DNA of 14,846 nt from Candidatus Gastranaerophilales bacterium (GCA_944324205.1 CALUVK010000026.1:1-14846), one strand, 5' to 3'; numbered from the stretch's first letter, positions 1 to 6,547 are shown. Notes: generated from the sequence alone by a model not told the origin. Made by a program: numbers and translations.

Positions 1-755
1 CCTGCCCAGCCTGAGGCGATTCCGGTTGCACATTTTGCGCCTTGTTTTACTGCTGCTTTACTGCCGCCTTCTTTGTATGCGTACCCGATTTCTGCTGCGG
101 ATAATACTACCGTAAGCGGAACTGCGGCTTTACCTAAAACTTTTGAGGCTTTTCCTAATTTGATTTTTTGTCCTTTGTATTGAATTCTCTTGCCGTTTAG
201 CAAATTTTCACTGCGTTTATAAGTTCTAACAGCTTCATTTTTTGTTTTCTTTAATTTTTTAGTTGTTGTTTTAACAAACTTGTTTGCATTTTTAACAGCT
301 GTTTTCTTAGCAGAACTTGCTTTCTTTTTAGCTGTTGCGGCTGCATTGGCGGTTTTTTCTGCGGCTTTATGATAAGCACCAGTAAGTGCAGGAGCAGCTT
401 TTTTTATTGCATATTGCCCGCCAAGAGCCATAGCGCCGCCTGCGATACCGCCTTCCAGCCAACCTAGATTTTTTGAATTTTCTTTTTGGGAATCGGCAAG
501 GCTTTTTTGCATATCATTATACTGTGCCTGAAGTTTTTCATATTGTGACTGCAATTCGTCCGGATTAACATTTGTCGGATTAGACACCGCCGGTGATGGT
601 TGCTGCGGCTTATCATTCAATACAAGCTTTTGGCCGATTAGTATTTTATCAACATTTTTAATCCCGTTTTTATTGGCGATTTCTGAAATAGTCATGCCTG
701 TTGCATTTGCAATTTTAGTTAATGTGTCTCCTTTTTGTACAATGTAGTCCGTCAT
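1..755 (-). CDS. LysM-domain protein with Lys-rich and Ala/Gly-rich C-terminal part (3' end outside window)
   Basis: The frame is open from an ATG at 753-755 to the window edge, giving about 251 residues without a stop; the C-terminus is missing. A good ribosome site (AAGGAG) lies about 8 bases before the ATG. Residues 1-48 are a LysM domain (starts MTDYIVQKGDTLTKIA), which normally binds peptidoglycan or other GlcNAc glycans. There is no signal peptide before it. Residues 49-60 are a Pro/Asn linker, and about 60-90 look like a Gln/Glu/Lys coiled coil. About 95-125 is Gly/Ala-rich, and 125-185 is very rich in Lys and Ala, somewhat like a histone tail. The visible end is hydrophobic and Ala/Gly-rich (AAVPLTVVLSAAEIGYAY, then GIASGWAG), as in glycine-zipper or membrane-inserting segments. 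The function is not recognised. It could be a cell-wall-associated structural protein or an exported effector that uses LysM as an adaptor. The LysM call is firm; the rest is inference. Confidence 0.8.
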   Translation of the reverse strand, partial: MTDYIVQKGDTLTKIANATGMTISEIANKNGIKNVDKILIGQKLVLNDKPQQPSPAVSNPTNVNPDELQSQYEKLQAQYNDMQKSLADSQKENSKNLGWLEGGIAGGAMALGGQYAIKKAAPALTGAYHKAAEKTANAAATAKKKASSAKKTAVKNANKFVKTTTKKLKKTKNEAVRTYKRSENLLNGKRIQYKGQKIKLGKASKVLGKAAVPLTVVLSAAEIGYAYKEGGSKAAVKQGAKCATGIASGWA

Positions 756-829
756 AATTAAATCTCCTTATCTTCTCGTGTTATATATATATAAAGATAA
801 TTTGATTTAAAAAATTGCTCTTTTTATGC

Positions 830-843
830 AATGAAATTTCATT
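830..843. promoter_or_regulatory. Perfect 14-base palindrome upstream of the LysM gene
   Basis: AATGAAATTTCATT is its own reverse complement. It lies about 75 bases before the LysM-protein ATG, in the only intergenic space between that gene and the XRE regulator gene upstream of it. Position and symmetry suit an operator for a dimeric repressor, possibly the neighbouring XRE protein. An AT-rich 14-mer can be palindromic by chance, so this stays a candidate. Confidence 0.35.
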
Positions 844-899
844 ATTACGTCAAATAATGTGTGATTACTGCATTATAAAGCTTCACAAAACTTAATATT

Positions 900-1226
900 T
901 TATTCATTTGCAAGGGCTTTAACTACTTTATAAATGTTTTCGACTTTTTCCCGATTATCTTTTATTTCGTCTAAGTAATGTTGTATATCTCTCAACAAAT
1001 CCTCTGTCGGCCGAAGATGACTTGTTATAAAAAAGTCCTCAAGGGTAATATTTGCATAATCTAAAATATTTTCAATAGTTTGAGCAGAAACAAAGCTTTC
1101 GCCGATTTCAATTCCTGCGAGCGTTCGGGTTGCAATATTAAGTTTTTCAGCAAACTGCTCTTGCGTAAGCCCCTCTTTTTGCCTTAATCTCTTTATTTTT
1201 AGTCCTAATTCTTTTTTTACGTTCAT
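900..1226 (-). CDS. XRE-family (Cro/C1-type) helix-turn-helix transcriptional regulator
   Basis: 108 residues. The N-terminal half (about 7-65) is a classic HTH_3/XRE domain: LGLKIKRLRQKEGLTQEQFA is helices 1 and 2, followed by KLNIATRTLAGIEIG as the recognition helix region. The C-terminal 40 residues (LLRDIQHYLDEIKDNREKVE) are charged, probably helical and suited to dimerisation; no enzymatic or ligand domain is seen. No Shine-Dalgarno precedes the ATG; a TATATT box lies 12 bases upstream, so the mRNA may have a very short leader. It reads toward the LysM gene 144 bases downstream and may regulate it, itself, or both. Such small single-domain repressors are common next to phage-derived, toxin-antitoxin or surface-protein genes. 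The family call is firm; the target is unknown. Confidence 0.9.
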   Translation of the reverse strand: MNVKKELGLKIKRLRQKEGLTQEQFAEKLNIATRTLAGIEIGESFVSAQTIENILDYANITLEDFFITSHLRPTEDLLRDIQHYLDEIKDNREKVENIYKVVKALANE

Positions 1227-1302
1227 ATATTAATTGTAAATATAGTATTTAAAAATCAAAATGATATTAAGGTGCATGTTATTTATAATAGATGTGTAAT
1301 TG

Positions 1303-1315
1303 TTGCAAAATGCAA
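1303..1315. promoter_or_regulatory. Palindrome TTGCA-AAA-TGCAA in the regulator's upstream region
   Basis: A perfect 5+5 base inverted repeat with a 3-base centre lies 77 bases before the XRE start and just in front of a plus-strand extended -10 at 1326-1334. It could be an operator for the XRE protein or part of the promoter of the mobile remnant that follows. Evidence is symmetry and position only. Confidence 0.3.
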
Positions 1316-1325
1316 TCCGAGTATG

Positions 1326-1334
1326 TGATATAAT
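1326..1334 (+). promoter_or_regulatory. Extended -10 promoter element in front of the REP/RAYT remnant
   Basis: TGATATAAT fits the extended -10 consensus TGnTATAAT. The best -35 match (TTGCAA, 1303-1308) is 20 bases away, which is long, but extended -10 promoters need little -35. Transcription would start near 1341, just before the GTAG-hairpin, and run into the transposase remnant. The same 9-mer recurs at 1527-1535 and 11010-11018. Confidence 0.45.
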
Positions 1335-1344
1335 CGCATTAGTA

Positions 1345-1365
1345 GTAGGTCAGGCATTGCCTGAC
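1345..1365 (+). repeat. REP-like element: GTAG plus 7-bp hairpin
   Basis: GTAG is followed immediately by the perfect inverted repeat GTCAGGC-ATT-GCCTGAC (1349-1365, 7-bp stem, 3-base loop). A GTAG or GTGG tetranucleotide 5' of a GC-rich hairpin is the known signature of REP sequences processed by RAYT (TnpA-REP) transposases. A remnant of such a transposase begins 30 bases downstream in the same orientation. The hairpin is not a terminator in either direction because no T-run follows it. Confidence 0.65.
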
Positions 1366-1395
1366 AAAAATATTAAAATGTAATAAAATATAAGA

Positions 1396-1519
1396 ATGAA
1401 TTATAAAAGATTATTTATTCCAAATTCTTATAGACAATATTGAATATTTGAAAATGGCTTTTAAATCAACAAAATAAAAATATTCATTTGATATTATTGC
1501 AATAATTATTATAAAATGA
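1396..1519 (+). pseudogene. Broken 5' fragment of a REP-associated tyrosine (RAYT, Y1/Transposase_17) transposase
   Basis: ATG at 1396 opens MNYKRLFIPN, which fits the start of RAYT proteins (family pattern: M-x-Y-[KR]-R-x-[FY]-I-P). In this frame a stop comes at 1441-1443. One frame over, from 1427, the sequence reads LIDNIEYLKMAFKSTK, a stop at 1475-1477, then KYSFDIIAIII up to 1513. In intact RAYTs the same order of segments leads from the first strand through a helix to the strand just before the His-x-His metal site. So about 15-17 codons have been deleted with a frameshift, one codon has become TAA, and the gene ends before the HxH and catalytic Tyr motifs. It cannot make an active enzyme. 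The match rests on remembered family patterns, not an alignment, but three consecutive segments in the right order plus the REP hairpin upstream make it convincing. Confidence 0.7.
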
Positions 1520-1526
1520 AAAATTC

Positions 1527-1535
1527 TGATATAAT
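1527..1535 (+). promoter_or_regulatory. Extended -10 promoter for the phosphatase gene
   Basis: TGATATAAT fits TGnTATAAT and lies 55 bases before the phosphatase ATG, just past the end of the transposase remnant. The predicted start of transcription is near 1542, leaving a 5' leader of about 50 bases that carries an AGGAG ribosome site. No good -35 box is seen at 17 bases. Confidence 0.5.
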
Positions 1536-1590
1536 TGTGTAAAGCAGATGGTATTATTTTGTTTGTATCAAGTTGCTGTAAGGAGAATGC

Positions 1591-2076
1591 ATGAAAGTAT
1601 TAAAAATAACATTTCAGGGAAAACCGAAAAATTATGCAAAAATAGATAAGTATATTTCCGGTTCTGCTCAACCGGGTAATGCAGATTTTAAGTGGCTTAA
1701 AAATCAAGGGGTTACTGATATTATTAACTTCAGGACAATGCATGCTCCAGAGATAGATTTTAATGAAAAAGAAATTGTTGAAAAAAATGGCATGAAATAT
1801 CATAATATTCCAACGGTTTCAAGTGCTCCACAAGAAACAGCTGTGAAACGATTTTTAACATTGATAAACGGTATAATTGAAAAGGGTGGAAAAGCTCATA
1901 TTCATTGTAAAGCCGGAGCTGATAGAACCGGCATGTATTCTTTTATATATAAACAGTTAAATCACATTGGGACAACTGCAGAGAATGAGCGTGAGTGGAT
2001 ACAAAAAGGACATGATATAAAGCGTTATCCACATATGATTAAATGGGCAAAAGAAACTATAAAAAAATTAAGCTAG
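1591..2076 (+). CDS. Cysteine-based protein phosphatase (DSP/PTP-like, cytosolic)
   Basis: 161 residues, starting at ATG 1591 with AGGAG 5 bases upstream. The signature loop HCKAGADRTG (H105, C106, R112) matches the HCx5R(S/T) motif of dual-specificity and tyrosine phosphatases: Cys106 would form the phosphocysteine and Arg112 bind phosphate. Residues 20-48 (YISGSAQPGNADFKWLKNQG and the strand after it) match the N-terminal beta-strand and Ser-x-Gln-Pro region of the bacterial DSP/Siw14-like group. There is no signal peptide or membrane segment. The loop where a general-acid Asp is usually found (about 72-81, IPTVSSAPQ) has none. The substrate cannot be told: phosphoprotein, phosphoinositide or inositol pyrophosphate are all possible. 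The stop overlaps the stop of the converging acyltransferase gene. Confidence 0.85.
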   Translation: MKVLKITFQGKPKNYAKIDKYISGSAQPGNADFKWLKNQGVTDIINFRTMHAPEIDFNEKEIVEKNGMKYHNIPTVSSAPQETAVKRFLTLINGIIEKGGKAHIHCKAGADRTGMYSFIYKQLNHIGTTAENEREWIQKGHDIKRYPHMIKWAKETIKKLS

Positions 2077-3155
2077 AAATTTTTAATAATTGGAAGCTTG
2101 TTTTTTATAAACTTTAAAACTACTCCAATATAAGTTGTAATTACCATTGTTAGTACAAAGTATAAATAAGTGTTTTGTACCGGATTAAAAATCCAATATA
2201 TATTATGTTCATTTCTTTCACTTATAGGAATTCCATTAATCCAGAAAATTACGGCTGTTATAATATACATAACAAATAAATGGTTCGCCATAATGTGATA
2301 TGTATTTTCTCCTATAAGTTTAATAAATTTTATGTCTTTTAGATAATCATAAGTAATGTTTACAAAAAATAAAGAAAACCAAATTCCGGTAATACTTGTT
2401 AGCACTGGAACAACAATTTGGCTATCAAATCTTGCCCATACAAGTACATAGCTTAATCCAATACCGTGTGTTGGATCAAAATCCCTATTAAAATGCCAGA
2501 GGACAGCTTGCAGACAAAGTACAACACCTAAAATTTTGGGAGTGAATATATTATAGTTTCCGTGAATTTTTGTTGTATATAAGTGTCCTAAATAAACAAA
2601 AAATAGTGAAAACATAATTCTGATAACAATTAGTGATATCGGATCAAGAACAACTATTTTGGATAACGGTATCGCTGAAAAACCCATAATAGTGTATAGA
2701 GCTGCTTTTACCCATTCTTTTTGTTTTCTTAATTGTCTCTGGATAAACAAAAAAGTTAACATTGTCATAAATAATTGAGTTACAAACCACATTGGACATG
2801 ATAAATCAAATTGATGTCCGTTTAAGAAGGGAGTAATAAAAAAGTTCTTAAAACTTAGTTCCATTCCCCAGAATTTGCCGGTTAATTTATCTAAAAGAAT
2901 GGTAACTCCGGCATAAAATGCAGAGTATAAAAAATATAAAACAAGTAAACTTTTAACTCTTCGTTTTATAAATACTGTTACTTGATCCAGATACTTATCT
3001 TTAAACAGCATCCCTGAAATAAAGAAAAATAACGTGAGTTGGAACGAATAAGGAGGAAACATATCAAACATTCGAAATTCCAGGTGTCCGGATACAACAA
3101 GTGTAATAGCCAAGGCTTTTAGTATATTAATTTTATCTGAAAAAATTTTGTCCAT
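2073..3155 (-). CDS. Membrane acyltransferase, acyltransferase-3 (OafA/NodX-like) family
   Basis: 360 residues with about ten predicted hydrophobic helices and little else. The N-terminus is diagnostic: a short cytosolic start, a helix ending in VVSGH (His24, the conserved His of the family), a loop, then LTLFFFISGM (about 41-50), the family's FFxSG motif. Members use acyl-CoA to O-acetylate or O-acylate sugars of O-antigen, capsule, peptidoglycan or other exopolysaccharides in the inner membrane. No sugar-synthesis genes flank it, so the acceptor is unknown. No Shine-Dalgarno precedes the ATG; an extended -10 (TGATAAAAT) ends 6 bases before it, so it is probably translated from a leaderless mRNA. 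It is very AT-rich compared with the kinase/ATPase region further right. The 3' end overlaps the phosphatase stop by 4 bases. Confidence 0.85.
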   Translation of the reverse strand: MDKIFSDKINILKALAITLVVSGHLEFRMFDMFPPYSFQLTLFFFISGMLFKDKYLDQVTVFIKRRVKSLLVLYFLYSAFYAGVTILLDKLTGKFWGMELSFKNFFITPFLNGHQFDLSCPMWFVTQLFMTMLTFLFIQRQLRKQKEWVKAALYTIMGFSAIPLSKIVVLDPISLIVIRIMFSLFFVYLGHLYTTKIHGNYNIFTPKILGVVLCLQAVLWHFNRDFDPTHGIGLSYVLVWARFDSQIVVPVLTSITGIWFSLFFVNITYDYLKDIKFIKLIGENTYHIMANHLFVMYIITAVIFWINGIPISERNEHNIYWIFNPVQNTYLYFVLTMVITTYIGVVLKFIKNKLPIIKNF

Positions 3156-3161
3156 AAGAAA

Positions 3162-3170
3162 ATTTTATCA
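3162..3170 (-). promoter_or_regulatory. Extended -10 directly before the acyltransferase ATG
   Basis: On the minus strand the sequence is TGATAAAAT (TGn plus -10 hexamer at 3162-3167), followed by only 6 bases and then the ATG. Initiation 7 bases past the -10 would put +1 on the A of the start codon. It lies between the HEAT-gene terminator and the acyltransferase, so the gene is its own transcription unit. Confidence 0.45.
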
Positions 3171-3181
3171 TAAATAAAAGA

Positions 3182-3210
3182 AGAAGAGCTTGTATTCTAC
3201 AAGCTCTTCT
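3182..3210 (-). terminator. Intrinsic terminator after the HEAT-repeat gene
   Basis: A perfect 12-bp stem (AGAAGAGCTTGT / ACAAGCTCTTCT) with a 5-base loop lies 28 bases past the HEAT gene stop. On the minus strand the hairpin is followed by TCTTTTATTTA; on the plus strand it is followed by GTGTTTTTTATT. It can therefore stop transcription from both sides, including read-through on the plus strand. Confidence 0.8.
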
Positions 3211-3238
3211 GTGTTTTTTATTCTTTATTTTAAAAAAC

Positions 3239-4096
3239 CTAAAATGTTTGAGCAGGTTTTTTCTGTTGTGTTGCTCCTGGAATAGTTTGCCAATTTGCAG
3301 CCATAATCTTTTTGAAAGATTTTAAAGCTGTATCTTCAAGTTCACCAAGTTCTTCAGCTTCCATAATAAGTTCTCTTAAAGGAAGTAATGCTCTTTGGTC
3401 TCTTAAGACACCCAGCGCTGCAGCTGCACCAGCTCTTACTAAATCATTTTCAGAACGGTTTTTCATTACTTCTATTAAGGCAGGAACAGCTTTTGTATCG
3501 TTCAATTTGCCAAGAGAAGTTACTGCATAAATTCTAACGTTAACCCATTCATCATATAACATGTTGATGATTTTATCAACGCATTTTTTGTTGCCGATTT
3601 CACCCAGTGCTCTTGTTGCATCACAACGAACATTTACTTTTTCATGATCCAAAGATTTCATTAAAGCATCTGTTGCAACATCACCGATTTCAATAAGAGC
3701 ATCTGTTGCTGTAATACAAACCTGAGAATTTTCGTCATTCAGAGCTTCTACAAGAGGTTCAACAACAATTTTACCGCCTAAACGTCCTAAAGCACGTGCT
3801 GCACGAACTCTAACGTCAACATTTCTGTCTTCTCTTAAAGATTCTATCAAATGTTCGGTAGCTTTTGTATCGCCGAGTTCTCCCAGAGCTCTTGCTGCAT
3901 ACAAACGAACAGAACCGTTTTTATCATTTTTTAAAACGTTAATTAACGGTTCAACAGCTTTAGAGTCACCCATTTCACCTAAGACACGGGCAGCATTATA
4001 TCTAACTTTTTCAGAACTTGATGTCATCAAATCATTAATCAATTCCTGAAAAGTTTTCTTTACTTGTTTCTTTTTGCTGTTAACTGTAATTGCCAT
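3239..4096 (-). CDS. HEAT-repeat (PBS-lyase-like) scaffold protein
   Basis: 285 residues, with a strong GGAGGT ribosome site 7 bases before the ATG. After a basic N-terminus (KKKQVKKTF) there are about seven tandem repeats of about 31 residues: 27-55, 59-87, 90-118, 121-148, 151-179, 182-210 and about 217-245. Most share the pattern VR-x3-A-x-ALGxLGD-x2-A-x2-LI-x-L. This is the short HEAT repeat seen in phycobilin lyase-related proteins and many cyanobacterial scaffold proteins; here the regular series of helix pairs has no catalytic domain. The tail (about 255-285) is Gln/Pro/Lys-rich and probably disordered. It most likely binds a partner protein. No phycobiliprotein gene is nearby, so a pigment role is not implied. 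It is a single-gene unit with its own terminator and a 286-base upstream region. Confidence 0.9.
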   Translation of the reverse strand: MAITVNSKKKQVKKTFQELINDLMTSSSEKVRYNAARVLGEMGDSKAVEPLINVLKNDKNGSVRLYAARALGELGDTKATEHLIESLREDRNVDVRVRAARALGRLGGKIVVEPLVEALNDENSQVCITATDALIEIGDVATDALMKSLDHEKVNVRCDATRALGEIGNKKCVDKIINMLYDEWVNVRIYAVTSLGKLNDTKAVPALIEVMKNRSENDLVRAGAAAALGVLRDQRALLPLRELIMEAEELGELEDTALKSFKKIMAANWQTIPGATQQKKPAQTF

Positions 4097-4382
4097 ACAC
4101 TTTACCTCCGATATGAAAATAATCTTTACTTCTACACAGATATATAAAGTTTAGTTTTATAAAAAAATTGCCTTTATCTTTCGATTTGTTAAGATTTTGT
4201 TACATACCCTTATTTAGGGTAAAATTTACACTTAATCTCAGTAGTATTAATATACCATATTTTTACATTTTTATGACTACTCTACCAGATAATTTTATAA
4301 AATTTAATTCATATTATAATTAATATATTCCTACAAGTGAGTAATATTAACGAAACCAGCGTTTAAAGAAACTTTACATTTG
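4097..4382 (-). promoter_or_regulatory. Upstream region of the HEAT gene with small inverted and direct repeats
   Basis: 286 bases without a gene separate the HEAT start from the end of the kinase gene. They contain a 6-bp inverted repeat TACCCT-TATTT-AGGGTA (4205-4221). On the minus strand a near-direct repeat follows, AACAAAATC and AACAAATC, spaced about 11 bases apart (near 4186-4205). Two-fold and direct repeats at this place could be regulator sites in a long 5' leader. No clear terminator for the kinase gene and no confident -10/-35 pair stand out. Confidence 0.3.
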
Positions 4383-6032
4383 CTACTCACTCGGGATAGT
4401 AATACAAAATTCGCTCCCTTTATTTAATTTTGTTTTTACTTCAATTTTACCTTTATGTTTTTCTATGATTTTTTGTGAAATTGCAAGTCCTAAGCCGGTT
4501 CCAACGCCGGAACCCTTTGTTGTATATCCTGCAAAAAATATTTTTTCAGGTTCTTTTATTCCGCATCCGTTGTCTTTAATTTTTACAATAAGATTGTTAT
4601 TTTTATATTTTGTGTCAATGGATATTATTCCGTTGTTTTTGATTGCATGTGCAGCATTTACGAGAATATTCATAAACACCTGGTTAAGCATGTTTGGATA
4701 GCATTTTATTGGCGGAAGTTGTCCATAATGTTTTTTTATTTCAATTCTGTTTTTTGTTTCATGGCGTATTAAATCAAGCGTTAAATCTATTTCTTTATTT
4801 ATATCAGCTTCTTGAAGTTCAGCTTCATCCAATCTTACAAATTTTCTTAATGAAACGACCAGCCGGTTGATTCTGGCAATAGCCTCCGTATCAATTTCAT
4901 TAACTTCTTTAAGTAAATCTGTAGTTTCACCTTCCGGCATAACAGAGATTATTTTTTTTATAATTTCGTTATTTGATTTTATTGAAGCTACAGGGGTATT
5001 AATTTCATGGGCAACGCCGGCTACCAATTGACCTAATGAAGCCATTTTTTCCGAGTTAATAAGTTTTAATTGAGTATCTTTTAATTCTTCTAAAGTGTGA
5101 GTTAAGTCTTTGACCATCTGTGCATTTTTTTTATACAAATCTGCTTGTATAATGGCATTACCTAATTGGGAAGATACTCCATCTAAAACTTCTAATGTAT
5201 CATCAAAACGTATTTTTTGTTTTGTAGAAAGAACAATTATTCCTAAAAGTTTATTCATATGATATATAGGTAATATTATTCTTTGCACACTTTCTTTGAA
5301 AGGCTTTGCTTCTTTATATTCTTTTATACAAGAAATGCAAGATGTTTTTCCTTTTTTTATTATAGAATTTATATCTTCCTCAAAAGATATTTCTTTTTGT
5401 TTTTCGCATTTTCCAAAAGTCTCTTGTATGGAGAACTTTCCATTTTCAATATATGATGCATAGTATGCTCGGAAAGCTCCGAAAATTTGTGCAATTTCTG
5501 AAAGTGCAGATTTTAAGATTACCGATTTATCAATAGATTCTCTAATGATATTAGAAATGTTATTAAGAAGCAGGAGTTTCATAGCTTGTGACTGTGCCTG
5601 CATTTTAATTTTTGCCATGTTTTTATTTTCGTTTTCTAATAAATTAATTTTTTTCTGATAATTTTGATTTCTTATAGTCAAATTTTCGTAATTAATTTTA
5701 GCGCTTACATCAGTAAAAAATATAATCGTATATTTACCTTTTTTAACAGCATTTAAATCATAATAATAATATTCATTATTTATATTTTGATAGGTTACAT
5801 GCGCAGAAAAATCTTCTTTTGAAGCTATTGCTTGAGTAAGCGGAGAGTGAACACTTACATCATTGCTTACAAGAGCACAAACGTTATAATTAAGCTTATG
5901 GGAGAATTTTTTTACAGTATCGAAATCCGGAAATATTCGTTTGAACACAAAATTTCTAAAAACAGTTTCAAATTTATCATTTAAAACAATTACCGCACTA
6001 TTAAATTTATTAAATAAATCAAACTTCCCCAT
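4383..6032 (-). CDS. Cytosolic sensor histidine kinase with PAS-like and GAF domains
   Basis: 549 residues, no membrane segment or signal peptide, so it senses an internal signal. Residues about 8-112 look like a PAS-type fold (NSAVIVLNDKFETVFRN is a typical PAS start). A coiled coil covers about 118-155 and a GAF-like domain about 160-297 (ILPIYHMNKLLGIIVLST is its core). A second coiled coil leads into HisKA, with the phosphoacceptor in AHEINTPVAS (His342). The ATPase domain has its N-box around N455-N459, G1 DNGCGI (487-492) and G2 GTGLGLAISQ (511-520), and all boxes are intact. The GAF part carries CISC (C232, C235), which might sense redox state or metal. No response regulator is adjacent, so this is an orphan kinase. 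The start has no Shine-Dalgarno; TATAAT ends 6 bases before the ATG. Confidence 0.92.
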   Translation of the reverse strand: MGKFDLFNKFNSAVIVLNDKFETVFRNFVFKRIFPDFDTVKKFSHKLNYNVCALVSNDVSVHSPLTQAIASKEDFSAHVTYQNINNEYYYYDLNAVKKGKYTIIFFTDVSAKINYENLTIRNQNYQKKINLLENENKNMAKIKMQAQSQAMKLLLLNNISNIIRESIDKSVILKSALSEIAQIFGAFRAYYASYIENGKFSIQETFGKCEKQKEISFEEDINSIIKKGKTSCISCIKEYKEAKPFKESVQRIILPIYHMNKLLGIIVLSTKQKIRFDDTLEVLDGVSSQLGNAIIQADLYKKNAQMVKDLTHTLEELKDTQLKLINSEKMASLGQLVAGVAHEINTPVASIKSNNEIIKKIISVMPEGETTDLLKEVNEIDTEAIARINRLVVSLRKFVRLDEAELQEADINKEIDLTLDLIRHETKNRIEIKKHYGQLPPIKCYPNMLNQVFMNILVNAAHAIKNNGIISIDTKYKNNNLIVKIKDNGCGIKEPEKIFFAGYTTKGSGVGTGLGLAISQKIIEKHKGKIEVKTKLNKGSEFCITIPSE

Positions 6033-6038
6033 AAAAAT

Positions 6039-6044
6039 ATTATA
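6039..6044 (-). promoter_or_regulatory. -10 box 6 bases before the kinase ATG (leaderless start)
   Basis: A perfect TATAAT on the minus strand is followed by ATTTTT and then the ATG of the orphan kinase, leaving no room for a leader or ribosome site. The A of ATG is the expected +1. Confidence 0.45.
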
Positions 6045-6169
6045 TAATCATTATTATAAAAATGCGAATTATTCTGAAAAATAATTATATGAACGAACTT
6101 AAAATAACTTTACAATTAGGCAAATTTTGAACTTTATATGTTTTACTAATTTAGAAAGGTGTGTGTGCG

Positions 6170-6547
6170 ATGAAAATTTATAACCAACAAAATTATCAAT
6201 CTCCGAATTTTCAGATGAAAATAAGAGGATTAGATCATGAATATTTTAGATGTGTTCCGAATATAATGAAGCAGAATTTGTTGATGAACGCCGAGAAAAA
6301 TACAATTGCTGATTTTACTGTAGAGTTTATTCCAATGTGTGATCAGTGGGTGTTTTTAAAAAAGATTAAAGATGGAATTGGAGCGATTGTTGATTATTTT
6401 CCAAGCCAATATACACCTGCTGAAATTGTAAAAACTTTTACAAAGGCGTATATTCCGGAATATAGAGTTATGGCAAAATCACTTAGAAAAGAAACAAACA
6501 GAGAAGAGGCGCAAAAGCTTTTTGGGGAACATCAAAAGTGGATTTAA
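6170..6547 (+). CDS. Small protein of unknown function
   Basis: I do not recognise this protein. It is 125 residues from ATG 6170, chosen because AAAGGTG lies about 8 bases upstream; the in-frame GTG at 6161 overlaps that ribosome site and is unlikely. It is soluble, with no signal peptide or membrane helix. It starts with an Asn/Gln-rich stretch (MKIYNQQNYQSPNFQMKIRG), followed by mixed alpha/beta sequence with several aromatic residues (about 45-90) and a basic helical tail (RVMAKSLRKETNREEAQKLF). Start, codon use and ribosome site look like those of a real gene. It converges on tsaD and their stop codons overlap by 4 bases (TTAA), so its end is fixed. The N-terminus resembles the Asn-rich start followed by a Phe/basic strand of many lineage-restricted small proteins, which is an impression only. 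Confidence 0.75.
   Translation: MKIYNQQNYQSPNFQMKIRGLDHEYFRCVPNIMKQNLLMNAEKNTIADFTVEFIPMCDQWVFLKKIKDGIGAIVDYFPSQYTPAEIVKTFTKAYIPEYRVMAKSLRKETNREEAQKLFGEHQKWI

Noticed and set aside
1349..1365. GC-rich hairpin as a terminator
   Set aside because: No T-run follows on either strand; the GTAG prefix and the transposase remnant favour a REP element.
3239..4096. Phycobilisome lyase role for the HEAT protein
   Set aside because: Only the generic HEAT repeat is shared; no phycobiliprotein genes and a probable non-photosynthetic fermenter.
6062..6130. 22-codon frame before the small unknown protein
   Set aside because: No Shine-Dalgarno and no recognisable sequence; an AT-rich chance frame, though a TATAAT box lies near its start.
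6161..6169. GTG start for the small unknown protein
   Set aside because: It overlaps the AAAGGTG ribosome site that serves ATG 6170.
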